A DNA stretch of 64,000 nucleotides from CAZSDP01 sp964605665. Lineage in GTDB: Bacteria; Planctomycetota; UBA8108; UBA1146. Under the pieces are notes generated by a model, which was not told the DNA's origin, ran no database searches, and saw nothing but the letters and a program-made list of their open reading frames with translations. The DNA lies in contig CAZSDP010000013.1 of NCBI GenBank assembly GCA_964605665.1, forward strand, positions 53,356 to 117,355, read 5' to 3'. Below, in pieces: positions 17,895-27,690 of the stretch (position 1 is the first letter of the stretch; every line of letters starts with the position of its first letter). A program made the position numbers and the translations under genes.

Positions 17895-20480
17895 ATGACA
17901 AACGAGCGATTCACCCCCCGCGGTTCTCTGATTTCGGGGATAACACTCCTCGTTCTCACCCTATTCTCCCCCAACTCACTGTCTGCTGACGAGGCGATCC
18001 TCGCCCCCCCCAATGAGACGGTGAGAGTACCTCTACTTCTCAGAAAACTACATACGACCCATCGAGCCCTCTATGTGACGGCCCATCCCGATGACGAAGA
18101 CGCGGGCCTGATCTCGCGCCTGGTTCATGGCGAAGGGATCGACTTAACGCTCCTCACCTTGACGAGGGGTAATGGAGGGCAAAATGAGATCGGAAAAGAA
18201 CTGCATGGTGCAATTGCCGCCTTGCGCACCGCGGAACTCGAGAGTGCACACCGTTACGACGGAGCCACCCAGTGGTTTGGAACAGCAGACGATTTTGGTT
18301 ACTCCTTCAGCGTCGAGGAGACTCTCGAAAACTGGGGAGAGAACCGAATGCTCCGCGAACTTGTCGGCGCGATTCGGCAAGCACAACCCGATGTCATCTT
18401 CACGATGTCGCCGGATGGAACCGGCGGTGGCCAACACCACCAGGCTTCAGCGCGTCTCACCGAAAGAGCTCTGCACATTGCAGCAGAAGAAACTTGGCCT
18501 GAGTTGGGGCCTCCCCACGCCACCGCGCGTCTCTTCGCTGTCGTCTGGGGAGATGCAGAAGTTGAAAACCTCTGCGAAGTGAACCTCGATCGTTACGATC
18601 CCCTACTCGGGGCCAGTTATGCAGAGATCGGAAGCAGATCTCGATCGATGCACAAGTGCCAGGGAATGGTCACGGTCGACCCCCCACTGCCCCGCCGATC
18701 CACCCGACTTCAATTGCGGTACGACCGATCAGGGGTACTCACTGAGCTCTCGCACCCATTCCAGGATCTTCCGAAGCGCGCGTTTCTCGATCGGTCAGGC
18801 AACGAAACAACGATCTCACGCGCACTCCACCGGATCGTCGATGTGATGCGGGAAGGACCTTTTTGGGAAACCAGCCCCCATGTCGGATCTGCGCTCGCCC
18901 TCCTCAGGCTAGACCCTCTCTTCGCCCGCGCACTGCGAGATGCACCAAACTCAGCCGCGATGGCCACCCTTGACCGCAACCGGCGGGAAGCCGCTCAGCA
19001 TTCCGCAGGACTGAGAATTCAAGCGTTCGCCGCGAGTCCATTTGTCGGCACTGACGAAGAAGCTGCGGTGACCTTCGCTGCCGAAAACCGAGGGAACGGT
19101 CAGATCGAGGTGGAACTCTGGCTTGAGGCGACAGGAAAGAGGACCGAACCAACTCGCTGGCTGCTCGCCCCAGGTGAACGAAGACTCAAGACCGCGAAAC
19201 TCCCCCCGCAACTGTTGACCACCCTCCTGCAAGGACCAGTTGAAGGGGAGATTCCCGCCCGACCGGCACCAATTCGGCTCACCGGCCTAGCGGTGATTTC
19301 CTTACCCCTGGGAGAAGAGGATATAAATCCACCATCACAGACATTAGAGCTGGTTCCCATCCCTGTGGTAGCGCGTTGGAAAGACGAAGTCTTTCCGATG
19401 TTACGGTCCACGATCCTCCGAGTCGTGCCCGATCCGAGCATTCGGCCGGCTAGATCTCAGGAGGTCGCCATTGCGAAGCCTGATCAACCAGCAGTTGCAC
19501 ATGGAGAGTTCCGCCTCTCAACCCGCCATGCCGGCGACGTCGAGATCGAACTCAAGGTCGAAGACTCACGTTGGGAACTCGAACCGAACGCTGTGGTCGT
19601 CCAGTCTCCCGGAGCAGGAATTGAAGTTTCTGTACCCTTTACCGTCACATCGCCATCTGGATTCGGAGATCTGAGCACAACTGTTCGTGCACAAGCACGC
19701 CGCCTAGACTCCTCGGAGTTCGGTGAAATTTGGAGTCGCCGTGGATACCGAAGAATTGAGTATCCCCACATCGGAACCACTGCACTCGAAGAGCTCGCGG
19801 AAGTAACGGTCGGTCGAATTGAAGCTCAGGTCCTTCCCAAACGAGTCGGCTACATCGAAGGGGTCGGAGACCCCCTACCCCGAGCGATGTCGGTACTCGG
19901 CATCGAGGTCGCCGACCTCAAGGAGCAAGATCTTCGCGAAGGAGATTTATCGAGACTCGATACGATCGTCGTCGGAGTTCGAGCTTACAAAGTTCGGCGA
20001 GATCTCCGTGCCGCCCAGGGACGCCTGATGGAGTGGATCGCGGGCGGTGGAACCCTCGTCGTCCAATATCACAAGTTCGAATTCAACGCAGAAGACGGCT
20101 CGAGTCCCTATGTTCCCTTCCGCGGGGCTGCAGTCGGCAGAGGTCGCATCACCGACGAACATGCTCCTCCAGTCATTCAGCAATTCGATCACCCACTCCT
20201 GACGACTCCAAATCAGATCCGTCCTCGGGACTGGGAGAACTGGATCCAAGAGCGAGGCCTCTACTTCCTCAACGTCTCCCCGAGAGCGGTCACCAACTAC
20301 TCAGATCTGATCCTTTTTGAGGATCCCTTCCCCTACAACGCAGGGATAAGAGGGGGAGCGCTGGTCGAAGCGCAGTACGGTAAAGGCCGCTGGATCTACG
20401 TCGGACTCGGACTCTGGCGGCAAACTCCTGCTGGTGTTCCTGGCGCATACCGTCTGCTGGCGAATTTGCTCGCTCGCTGA
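17895..20480 (+). CDS. Secreted PIG-L family deacetylase with C-terminal GATase-like domain
   Basis: About 861 residues. A signal peptide (GITLLVLTLFSPNSLSADE) is followed by the PIG-L/LmbE zinc deacetylase domain: AHPDDE at residues 63-68, GGQNEIG, and GGGQHHQAS completing the metal site. These enzymes remove N-acetyl groups from GlcNAc-type substrates. The middle is beta-sandwich-like. The C-terminus (DTIVVGVRAYKVR, WIAGGGTLVVQYH) looks like the GATase/ThuA-type fold common in planctomycete secreted proteins. The ATG at 17895 places the signal peptide properly; an upstream ATG at 17865 adds ten unlikely residues. It begins a rightward carbohydrate block. Confidence 0.9.
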   Translation: MTNERFTPRGSLISGITLLVLTLFSPNSLSADEAILAPPNETVRVPLLLRKLHTTHRALYVTAHPDDEDAGLISRLVHGEGIDLTLLTLTRGNGGQNEIGKELHGAIAALRTAELESAHRYDGATQWFGTADDFGYSFSVEETLENWGENRMLRELVGAIRQAQPDVIFTMSPDGTGGGQHHQASARLTERALHIAAEETWPELGPPHATARLFAVVWGDAEVENLCEVNLDRYDPLLGASYAEIGSRSRSMHKCQGMVTVDPPLPRRSTRLQLRYDRSGVLTELSHPFQDLPKRAFLDRSGNETTISRALHRIVDVMREGPFWETSPHVGSALALLRLDPLFARALRDAPNSAAMATLDRNRREAAQHSAGLRIQAFAASPFVGTDEEAAVTFAAENRGNGQIEVELWLEATGKRTEPTRWLLAPGERRLKTAKLPPQLLTTLLQGPVEGEIPARPAPIRLTGLAVISLPLGEEDINPPSQTLELVPIPVVARWKDEVFPMLRSTILRVVPDPSIRPARSQEVAIAKPDQPAVAHGEFRLSTRHAGDVEIELKVEDSRWELEPNAVVVQSPGAGIEVSVPFTVTSPSGFGDLSTTVRAQARRLDSSEFGEIWSRRGYRRIEYPHIGTTALEELAEVTVGRIEAQVLPKRVGYIEGVGDPLPRAMSVLGIEVADLKEQDLREGDLSRLDTIVVGVRAYKVRRDLRAAQGRLMEWIAGGGTLVVQYHKFEFNAEDGSSPYVPFRGAAVGRGRITDEHAPPVIQQFDHPLLTTPNQIRPRDWENWIQERGLYFLNVSPRAVTNYSDLILFEDPFPYNAGIRGGALVEAQYGKGRWIYVGLGLWRQTPAGVPGAYRLLANLLAR

Positions 20481-20505
20481 ATTGGGCGAGTCTGCCCCCC
20501 CGGAC

Positions 20506-20534
20506 TTGACACTTTCACGTGACTCCCTGAAAGT
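20506..20534 (+). promoter_or_regulatory. TTGACA box overlapping a 7-base inverted repeat
   Basis: TTGACA (20506-20511) runs into ACTTTCA (20511-20517), which is complementary to TGAAAGT (20528-20534). It sits between the deacetylase and the isomerase gene. This could be a -35 box with an operator or a weak stem-loop. No good -10 is seen at 17 bases, so promoter identity is uncertain. Confidence 0.3.
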
Positions 20535-20573
20535 CGCGGTGTTTCCCACTCCATTCGACGAAAGAGGTACGCC

Positions 20574-21629
20574 GTGAAGACGATGCGCGGACCCGCTCTG
20601 TTTCTTGCTCAATTCATGGGAGAGACCCCGCCATTTAACCAGCTCGACACCATTGCTGAGTGGTGTGCGGGGATCGGTTATGCAGGGGTGCAGATCCCCG
20701 CTTGGGATGATCGTTGTATCGACTTGGCCACTGCAGCAGAGTCGAAAGACTATTGCGAAGACTGGATGGCGCGACTCGCAAAGTATGAGATTGCCCCCAC
20801 CGAGCTTGCGACTCACCTCCAAGGTCAACTGGTCGCTGTCCATCCTGCATACGACGAAATGTTTGACGCCTTCGCAGCTCCAGAGGTTCGCGGCAAGCCA
20901 AAAGAACGCACCGCTTGGGCCACTGAGCAAGTATGCCGCGCTCTCCGGGCAAGCGCCCACCTCGGCTTAACAGCGATGCCAACCTTCAGTGGTGCTCTCG
21001 CCTGGCCATATGTCTACCCCTGGCCACAGAGACCCGCTGGCTTGATCGAGGAAGCATTCCGGGAACTGGCCCAGCGTTGGGAGCCGATCTTGAAAGTCGC
21101 CGATGAGGTGGGAGTTGATTGCGCCTTCGAGATTCACCCCGGTGAAGATCTTCACGACGGCGCAAGCTTCGAAATGTTTCTCGAGGCCACCGGCCATCAC
21201 CCTCGGGTTGCCATCAACTATGACCCGAGCCACTTCGAATTGATGGCTCTCGACTATCTCGACTTCATCGATATCTACCACTCTCACATCAAAGCATTCC
21301 ACGTCAAAGATGCAGAACTTGTGCGTAGCGGCCGTTCTGGAGTCTACGGAGGATACCTCGATTGGAAAGATCGCCCCGGTCGATTCCGTTCACCGGGAGA
21401 TGGTGCCATCGACTTCCAAGGGATCTTCACGAAACTCGCGCGCTACGATTATGACGGTTGGGCAGTGGTCGAATGGGAATGCCCGTATAAAGACGCAGCA
21501 GTTGGGGCAGCAGAATCTGTTGAGTTCGTCCTCTCCCACATCATTCAGGTGACCGAGAAGTCATTCGATGACTTTGCCGGCACCGATGGTGATCAAGCCC
21601 TCAATAGAAAAATTCTCGGGATTGAATAG
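20574..21629 (+). CDS. Sugar phosphate isomerase/epimerase family TIM-barrel protein
   Basis: 351 residues, xylose-isomerase-like TIM barrel (AP endonuclease 2 superfamily). Metal-ligand regions are visible: FEIHPGEDLHDG, NYDPSHF, SHIKAFHVKDAEL and WAVVEWECP, giving Glu, Asp/His, His and Glu ligands. Members isomerise or epimerise sugars or their acid derivatives, often alongside Gfo/Idh/MocA dehydrogenases, as here, where the next gene starts 10 bases later. The substrate is not readable. It lies between a PIG-L deacetylase and xylAB, which suggests catabolism of plant- or algal-type sugars. Confidence 0.92.
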   Translation: MKTMRGPALFLAQFMGETPPFNQLDTIAEWCAGIGYAGVQIPAWDDRCIDLATAAESKDYCEDWMARLAKYEIAPTELATHLQGQLVAVHPAYDEMFDAFAAPEVRGKPKERTAWATEQVCRALRASAHLGLTAMPTFSGALAWPYVYPWPQRPAGLIEEAFRELAQRWEPILKVADEVGVDCAFEIHPGEDLHDGASFEMFLEATGHHPRVAINYDPSHFELMALDYLDFIDIYHSHIKAFHVKDAELVRSGRSGVYGGYLDWKDRPGRFRSPGDGAIDFQGIFTKLARYDYDGWAVVEWECPYKDAAVGAAESVEFVLSHIIQVTEKSFDDFAGTDGDQALNRKILGIE

Positions 21630-21639
21630 GAGCAGGTTG

Positions 21640-22773
21640 ATGGCAAACCGTATTCGGCTCGGCATGATCGGAGGCGGCCAAGGCGCGTTCATCGGGGCCG
21701 TGCACCGCATCGCCTCACGACTCGACGATCGGTTCGACTTGGTGGCGGGATGCTTCTCACAAGACCCAGAAAACACTCGGCTGACCGGAGCTGAATTGGG
21801 CATCGATCCGCAACGATGCTACGAGAATTGGGAATCGCTGATCAAATCTGAAGCGTCTCTACCTGCCGACAAGCGAATTGAAGCGGTCAGCATCGTCACC
21901 CCGAACCATGTGCATCATGCTCCCGCAAAGATGGCGCTCGAATCAGGATTTCATGTCATCTGCGATAAGCCACTCTGCGTTTCAGTAGAAGAAGCTGAAG
22001 ACCTCGAAGCGACTGTGAGGAAGAGTGATCGTGTTTTCGCTCTCACTCACAACTATGTCGGATCTCCTATGGTTCGCGAGGCTCGCGAACGAATCGAGCG
22101 CGGGGACTTGGGTACCCTCCGCAAGGTCTATGTCGAGTACCTCCAGGGTTGGCTCTCAGAGCCTCTCGAAGAAACTGGTCAGAAGCAGGCTGCTTGGCGT
22201 ACTGACCCAGCTCGCTCTGGGCCAGTCGGTGCTCTCGGCGACATCGGAACTCATGCGTTTCAACTCCTGGAACATGTCACCGGGGCGCGTGTCACCAACT
22301 TGCTCGCGAGCCTTGAAACCTTCGTGGATGGGCGTGCGCTCGATGACGACGACATGATTCTCTTGCGGCTATCAAATTGCGCGACGGGAACGCTCTGTGC
22401 TTCCCAGGTATGCTTCGGGCGCGAAAACGGACTTCGACTGAGGGTTTTCGGGACCAAGGGAGCATTGGAGTGGAACCAAGAACACCCCAACGACTTGAGA
22501 TTGACTGGCTCTGACGGTTCGGTTCGAACAATACGGACCGCGACAGGTTCCTGTGGAGAAGCGAGTCTATCTCTTGCCAGAACACCTCCGGGTCACCCAG
22601 AGGGTTATCTCGAAGCCTTCGCAAACATATACTCTGCATTCGCGAGAGCCATTCGAGGTGAAGAGGAGCTACTCGAGGAGCCATTCCCAGGAATCGAAGA
22701 TGGAGTTCGTGGGATTCGCTTCATCGCCGCTGCTCTGGAGAGCTCGACGGACAATCGCTGGATTGAGTTTTGA
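21640..22773 (+). CDS. Gfo/Idh/MocA family oxidoreductase
   Basis: 377 residues. N-terminal Rossmann fold with GMIGGGQGAFIGAVH (NAD(P) binding), then the family motif CDKPLC (the EKP equivalent, with Asp), and LGDIGTHAFQLLEHV containing the conserved GDIGxH of the substrate domain. It would oxidise or reduce a sugar or cyclitol. The ATG at 21640 follows GGAG with good spacing; a longer frame from 21568 reads back into the preceding gene and is unlikely. The tight spacing with the isomerase/epimerase suggests that the two act in sequence. Confidence 0.94.
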   Translation: MANRIRLGMIGGGQGAFIGAVHRIASRLDDRFDLVAGCFSQDPENTRLTGAELGIDPQRCYENWESLIKSEASLPADKRIEAVSIVTPNHVHHAPAKMALESGFHVICDKPLCVSVEEAEDLEATVRKSDRVFALTHNYVGSPMVREARERIERGDLGTLRKVYVEYLQGWLSEPLEETGQKQAAWRTDPARSGPVGALGDIGTHAFQLLEHVTGARVTNLLASLETFVDGRALDDDDMILLRLSNCATGTLCASQVCFGRENGLRLRVFGTKGALEWNQEHPNDLRLTGSDGSVRTIRTATGSCGEASLSLARTPPGHPEGYLEAFANIYSAFARAIRGEEELLEEPFPGIEDGVRGIRFIAAALESSTDNRWIEF

Positions 22774-22914
22774 AGGACTTCCAACGGGCAAGCTTCTTGT
22801 AACTCAATCAACAAAAGAAGCGATCTAATGATCGAGGGTATCGTCGGTCTACTTCACCAACTTCATAGGTTGGGGACCGCCCAGTTGCATCTGCTGTAAA
22901 TTGAGGTCGAGACC

Positions 22915-24099
22915 ATGACAGATTTCGCCGATTACGATCCGCGGCCAGAAGATCGCTTTACCTTTGGACTCTGGACCGTTGGAAACCCAGGTCGGGACCC
23001 CTTCGGAGAAGCCGTGAGGGAGCGCCTCGCCCCCACTCACATCGTCAGAGAGCTCGCACGCGCGGGCGCTTATGGGGTCAATCTTCACGACAACGATCTG
23101 ATTCCCTTCGGGTCGAGCGCCTCAGAGCGAGATGCCATTGTGTCCGACTTCAAACAAGCCCTCGCAGATCATGGTTTACGAGTCCCGATGTGCACGACCA
23201 ATCTGTTTTCGCATCCGATTTTCAAAGACGGTGCTCTCACCGCTGACGACCCACAGATCAGAGCATTCGCACTTCGAAAAGTGATGGACTCGATGGACCT
23301 CGGCGTCGAGCTCGGAGCTGAAGTCTACGTGTTCTGGGGTGGACGGGAAGGAGCCGAAGCGGACGTCGCTCGCGATCCACGCACTTGGATCGCTCGATAC
23401 AGAGAGTCTCTAGACTTTCTTTGTGAGTACTCACGTAGCCAAGGATACTCTTATCGTTTCGCCTTGGAGGCGAAGCCGAACGAGCCAAGAGGAGACATCT
23501 ATTTCGCAACTACCGGTCACATGTTGCACTTCATCACAACCTTGGCCCACCCAGAGATGGTCGGAGTAAACCCAGAGGTTGCCCATGAAAACCTCGCCGG
23601 CCTCAACTTCGTACACAATGTTGGTCAAGCATTGGAAGCAGAGAAGCTCTTCCACATCGATTTGAATGCTCAAAAGATTGGTCGCTACGACCAAGACTTA
23701 CGATTCGGATCCGAAGATCTCAAGGGTGCCTTTCTGTTAGTGCGCCTACTCGAAGGAGGGTATGGAGGCTTCCCGAGGTGGGAAGGAATGCGTCACTTCG
23801 ACGCCCATGCCTACCGCACCGAGGACGAAGCGGGCGTTTGGGAGTTTGCTCGCGGCTGCATGCGCACCTACAAGATCTTGGCCGCGAAGGCGCGAGCATT
23901 TGACGCAGATCCTGAAGTACAAGAGCTGTTGGCACCGCCCCAGTCTCCGGAGGTCTCCGGGTACTTGGCTGAGTTCTCTCCCGATCATGCGGACGCGATT
24001 CGAAACTCGCCTTGCGATCTCTCTGTGCTTTCACGGCAGGGGAAGCAGCATGAACGGCTCGATCAGCTACTCATAGAACACCTACTCGGCGTCCGATAG
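22915..24099 (+). CDS. xylA: Xylose isomerase
   Basis: Interconverts D-xylose and D-xylulose with two divalent metals. 394 residues, the length of the short (class I, actinobacterial-type) xylose isomerases rather than the 440-residue class II. Catalytic and metal regions are recognisable: GVNLHDNDLIPFG with His58 and Asp61, the FWGGREG segment, FALEAKPNEPRGDIYF (metal Glu and Lys), NPEVAHENLAGLNF, and LFHIDLNAQKIGRYDQD carrying Asp ligands. Followed 16 bases later by xylulokinase, the standard pathway pair. Confidence 0.97.
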   Translation: MTDFADYDPRPEDRFTFGLWTVGNPGRDPFGEAVRERLAPTHIVRELARAGAYGVNLHDNDLIPFGSSASERDAIVSDFKQALADHGLRVPMCTTNLFSHPIFKDGALTADDPQIRAFALRKVMDSMDLGVELGAEVYVFWGGREGAEADVARDPRTWIARYRESLDFLCEYSRSQGYSYRFALEAKPNEPRGDIYFATTGHMLHFITTLAHPEMVGVNPEVAHENLAGLNFVHNVGQALEAEKLFHIDLNAQKIGRYDQDLRFGSEDLKGAFLLVRLLEGGYGGFPRWEGMRHFDAHAYRTEDEAGVWEFARGCMRTYKILAAKARAFDADPEVQELLAPPQSPEVSGYLAEFSPDHADAIRNSPCDLSVLSRQGKQHERLDQLLIEHLLGVR

Positions 24100-24115
24100 T
24101 TCCCTAGGAGGATCT

Positions 24116-25603
24116 GTGGCTCTGACGATTGGTATCGATGTCGGCACTCAGGGGGTCAAAGGAATCGCGCTCGACCCTGCCAAATCTAAAGCTCCACTCG
24201 CTCGCGCCTCCCGCAATCTTCACCTGATCGATGGACTTCCCCTCGGTGCAGCAGAGCAACACCCCGAGGATTGGTGGCAGGCGACGTGCGAAGTTATCGA
24301 CGAGCTACTCTCCACAGATCGATTACAACGAAGCTCATTGAAAGCAATCGGAGTTTCAGGCCAGCAACATGGCTCGGTTTTTCTCGATAAGAATGACGAG
24401 GTGATTCGGCCAGCAAAACTCTGGTGTGACACCTCGACTGTCGCCGAAGCGAGAGCGATCTCTGAGTTGATCGGTCACCCTCTTCCGGTGGGATACACTG
24501 CGAGCAAGATTCGTTGGCTCGCCGACACAGAACCCGAGAACTGGCGAAAAACCGATGCGGTTCTTCTTCCACACGACTTCATCAATCTGCGTCTATCGGG
24601 TCAGCGCGCAATGGAAGCGGGTGACGCATCGGGAACCGGATACTTCGATCCAAGTCGCCGTGACTGGGATCCGACAATCGTCGACGCCGTTGCGGATCAA
24701 CTCGGATCTCGCCTTCCTACGCTCGTCGAGCCGGATGTTGCGATCGGCACAGTCTCTCCCGCAATCGCAGAGAGATTCGGTATCGCAAAGACGGTTCTGG
24801 TTTCACCAGGCGGCGGGGACAACATGATGAGCGCCATCGGAGCCGGAGCCACCAGGTCGGGAATCGTGATCACGAGCCTTGGCACTTCCGCGACTGTTTT
24901 CACCCGCAGTGATCGACCCGTGATCGATCAGACTGGTGCGATCGCCCCGTTCTGTTCTTCCGATGGAGCATGGCTGCCCCTTCTCTGCACCATGAACTGC
25001 ACCAATGTCACGGAAGAGGTGAGAACAGCGTTCCAACTCTCCAAGAGAGAAGATCTCGAAGATCTGACAACGCTCGCCTCCCAGATTCCACCTGGGTGCG
25101 ATGGTCTTTCCTTCATCCCATTTCTCGTCGGTGAACGAGTTCCGGACTTGCCGCAGGCAACTGGAACCATCGAAGGTCTAACCCCAGGATCACTGAGGCC
25201 CGCACCGCTGTTTCGTGCAGCTCTAGAAGGGGTCACTATCAATCTATCCCTCGGTGTCGACCGACTTCGGGAACTCGGCATCTCCATTGAAGAGGTCAGG
25301 TTGGTGGGAGGAGGATCAAAGAACTCACTGTGGAGAACCTTGGTCGCCGACCTCTTCGACGCAAAGGTAACGATCCCCCACGAGCCAGAGTCTGCGGCCC
25401 TAGGCGCAGCACTTCAGTCTCAGTGGATCGTCGCACGTGAAGAAGATCATGATGTGAGCCTCGATCAAATTGCCCAGCAATGCATCAGCTTCACCACGAC
25501 CGAGATCAATCCCGATCGAGAGCGCCAAGCATCCTTGAAGCCGGTCCGTGATCGCTATCAGCAGCGCATCGAACAGCTTCTTCGCCAATCGAATTCGCCT
25601 TAG
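24116..25603 (+). CDS. xylB: Xylulokinase
   Basis: FGGY-family kinase that phosphorylates D-xylulose to enter the pentose phosphate pathway. 495 residues, normal length. The actin-like ATPase fold shows IGIDVGTQGVKGIALDP at the N-terminus, SGQQHGSVFLD, LPHDFINLRLSG, and the second-domain signature VRLVGGGSKNSLWRTLVADL followed by a conserved EPESAALGAA. The GTG start has a near-perfect AGGAGG 5 bases upstream. xylA-xylB are cotranscribed by spacing. Confidence 0.97.
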   Translation: MALTIGIDVGTQGVKGIALDPAKSKAPLARASRNLHLIDGLPLGAAEQHPEDWWQATCEVIDELLSTDRLQRSSLKAIGVSGQQHGSVFLDKNDEVIRPAKLWCDTSTVAEARAISELIGHPLPVGYTASKIRWLADTEPENWRKTDAVLLPHDFINLRLSGQRAMEAGDASGTGYFDPSRRDWDPTIVDAVADQLGSRLPTLVEPDVAIGTVSPAIAERFGIAKTVLVSPGGGDNMMSAIGAGATRSGIVITSLGTSATVFTRSDRPVIDQTGAIAPFCSSDGAWLPLLCTMNCTNVTEEVRTAFQLSKREDLEDLTTLASQIPPGCDGLSFIPFLVGERVPDLPQATGTIEGLTPGSLRPAPLFRAALEGVTINLSLGVDRLRELGISIEEVRLVGGGSKNSLWRTLVADLFDAKVTIPHEPESAALGAALQSQWIVAREEDHDVSLDQIAQQCISFTTTEINPDRERQASLKPVRDRYQQRIEQLLRQSNSP

Positions 25604-25983
25604 TCCTATGCTGATTCGATCTCGAGGGCTTCTCAGAAGAGGATGAGACGGTCGGTACTTCGTTGGGAGTCGATTCCAGGCGGCCCATTCCCCCGCTGAC
25701 CACCCAGGAAACACTCTCCCTAGCAGCATCCCAAGGATCGACGAGCGTCCTCGGTCCGAGTAAGCTAGACTAGTACGCTTGAGACAAGTCGCTTTGAAGA
25801 ATCATAATCAATCCGGCGATTACAAACTTCGATCGAGTTCCTTCAAGAGCTTCGAGTCGAAGAGTCAGCTTGATCGCAGTCTTGAATCCTGCGGTTGGGT
25901 GATCGCCTCCAGTGAATTCGATCCGAGTATCTGCGCCGGTATCGCGTGGTCTAACTGAAAAACACTAGAGAGAATCGCCACCC
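25604..25983. other. Intergenic region, no gene seen
   Basis: 380 bases between xylB and the cyclase gene. The short frames here are not convincing. A 13-base dyad CTTCGA-G-TCGAAG lies at 25850-25862, about 120 bases before the cyclase start, and might be an operator. No tRNA-like T-arm and no strong terminator after xylB are visible. Confidence 0.55.
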
Positions 25984-27660
25984 GTGGAATCAACGTGTGT
26001 ACTGAGCTGGAAAATCAACGGTAAGCTGGTACGCCATTCCATCGATGGAGGCTCCGCAGTTCTCGGCCGTGACTCTAAATGCGAGATTCGGATCAATCTA
26101 GAAACGATCTCTCGACGCCACGCCCTGTTTCGTTATGAAGCAGGCGGGTGGTATGTGAGTGATCTGGGTTCGAGAAATCTCGTCTATGTGAATGGAGTCC
26201 AGGTTGATAAACACTCCCTGGAGGACGGGGACCGAATCCTCGTCGGTGAAGTTGAGCTCTTCTGTGGCCTGACTCGTGGAGCACCTTCGAACGCCGAAAT
26301 CGTCCTCTCGGAGGCTCACCCCGAAGAGAGCATTGCGCGATCGATTCGTATGGACGATCTCGCGGCGAGCCTGAGTGAGGACTCTCGGGGTCTTCCCATC
26401 TCTATGCATGCCAGCCAAGCAACTTCAGTTGAAGATCTCCAAGAAAGCTCGATCAGCCTGCCGATCGGGATGCCACTCCTCGAGCTGTTCCAAACCGCGT
26501 CTGAGACTCTTCTTTCTGGAAGAGATCTTGATTCGATGCTCGACCGAGTTCTCGAATTGATGTTTCGATCACTTCCGAAGATCGAGAGAGGGCTGGTCTG
26601 TCTCCTTGAAGGCGATGAACTGGTCGCTCGGGCTCATCGGTCACCGATCGGTGCTCAAAGTGTTCACAAGGTCAATTTATCGCGAAGCGTCGCTGACTCC
26701 GCCATCAAAGAACGCGAAGCGGTATTGGTCCAAGACGCACGACTCGATGAGAGGTTCAACACTGCTGAGAGCATCGTCGCCCTACGAATTCGCTCTGCGA
26801 TGTGCGCTCCATTGACTCATGGCGATGAGATCTTGGGAATTGTCTATGTCGATTCGACACTTCCCGGACAGGCATTTTCTGAGGACGATCTCGCACTCCT
26901 CTCGACTTTGAGCATGCTGAGTGCCGTCGCGGTTGAGCAAGCGCGCCTTCGCGAAGAGATGGAATGGGAGAAAGAACTTCGCGGTGACCTCAGCAAGTTC
27001 CTCCCCCCCCAACTGGTCGATCAGCTCGTCGAAGGTGAAGTCAGTGCTGCGGAGGCGATGAAGACTCGTGAAGCAGAGATCACGGTTTTCTTTGCAGATA
27101 TGGTTGGATTCACTCGGCTCTCTGAGCAACTCTCCGCAACCGAGATCACTGCCTTACTGAATGAAATCTTCGCGCAGTTAACGGAAGTGATCTTCCAACA
27201 TGGTGGGACGATTGACAAATACAACGGAGATGAGATCGTCGCGTTTTTCGGAGCTCCAAAGGAGCAACCCGACCATGCGATTCGCGCAGTGAGAGCTTGC
27301 CTTGGTATGCAAAAATCTATCGAAGCTTTCAATGAGAACCCTTCACACGATCGCCCGAAATTAGAAATGCGAATCGGAGTCAATACTGGTTTCGCGACTG
27401 TGGGAGGGATTGGACATCCGAAGCGCCTCGACTACTCGGTAATCGGGGATGTGGTCAATACGGCAAAGCGTCTTGAGTCGACGATCTGTCCTCCGGGCGA
27501 AGTCGTCGTCGGCACAGCAACTCGCACCGCGCTCTCCGAGTCATTTGTTTGTGAAGAGCTCGAGCCCGTGCCACTCAAAGGTAAGGCGGAAAAAGTCACC
27601 CCATGGCGAGTACTCACAGAGGTCACCGCGCAAGAATCTGCTGAGGAAGATCAACGCTGA
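25984..27660 (+). CDS. FHA-GAF-adenylate/guanylate cyclase
   Basis: 558 residues, soluble. Domain order: FHA phosphothreonine-binding domain (about 1-100; VLGRDSKCEIRIN, SRRHALFRYE, GSRNLVYVNG), a linker, a GAF sensor domain (about 165-325), a short helical signalling segment (EEMEWEKELRGDLSKFL), and a class III nucleotide cyclase domain (about 345-545). The two metal Asp residues are visible as D372 in FFADMVGFTRLS and D416 in NGDEIVAFFG. The expected product is cAMP or cGMP. FHA input suggests coupling to Ser/Thr kinases, abundant in Planctomycetes. It starts at GTG. No partner gene is adjacent. Confidence 0.93.
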   Translation: MESTCVLSWKINGKLVRHSIDGGSAVLGRDSKCEIRINLETISRRHALFRYEAGGWYVSDLGSRNLVYVNGVQVDKHSLEDGDRILVGEVELFCGLTRGAPSNAEIVLSEAHPEESIARSIRMDDLAASLSEDSRGLPISMHASQATSVEDLQESSISLPIGMPLLELFQTASETLLSGRDLDSMLDRVLELMFRSLPKIERGLVCLLEGDELVARAHRSPIGAQSVHKVNLSRSVADSAIKEREAVLVQDARLDERFNTAESIVALRIRSAMCAPLTHGDEILGIVYVDSTLPGQAFSEDDLALLSTLSMLSAVAVEQARLREEMEWEKELRGDLSKFLPPQLVDQLVEGEVSAAEAMKTREAEITVFFADMVGFTRLSEQLSATEITALLNEIFAQLTEVIFQHGGTIDKYNGDEIVAFFGAPKEQPDHAIRAVRACLGMQKSIEAFNENPSHDRPKLEMRIGVNTGFATVGGIGHPKRLDYSVIGDVVNTAKRLESTICPPGEVVVGTATRTALSESFVCEELEPVPLKGKAEKVTPWRVLTEVTAQESAEEDQR

Positions 27661-27690
27661 ATTTGTCAGGACCGTGGAGACAATGAGGCG

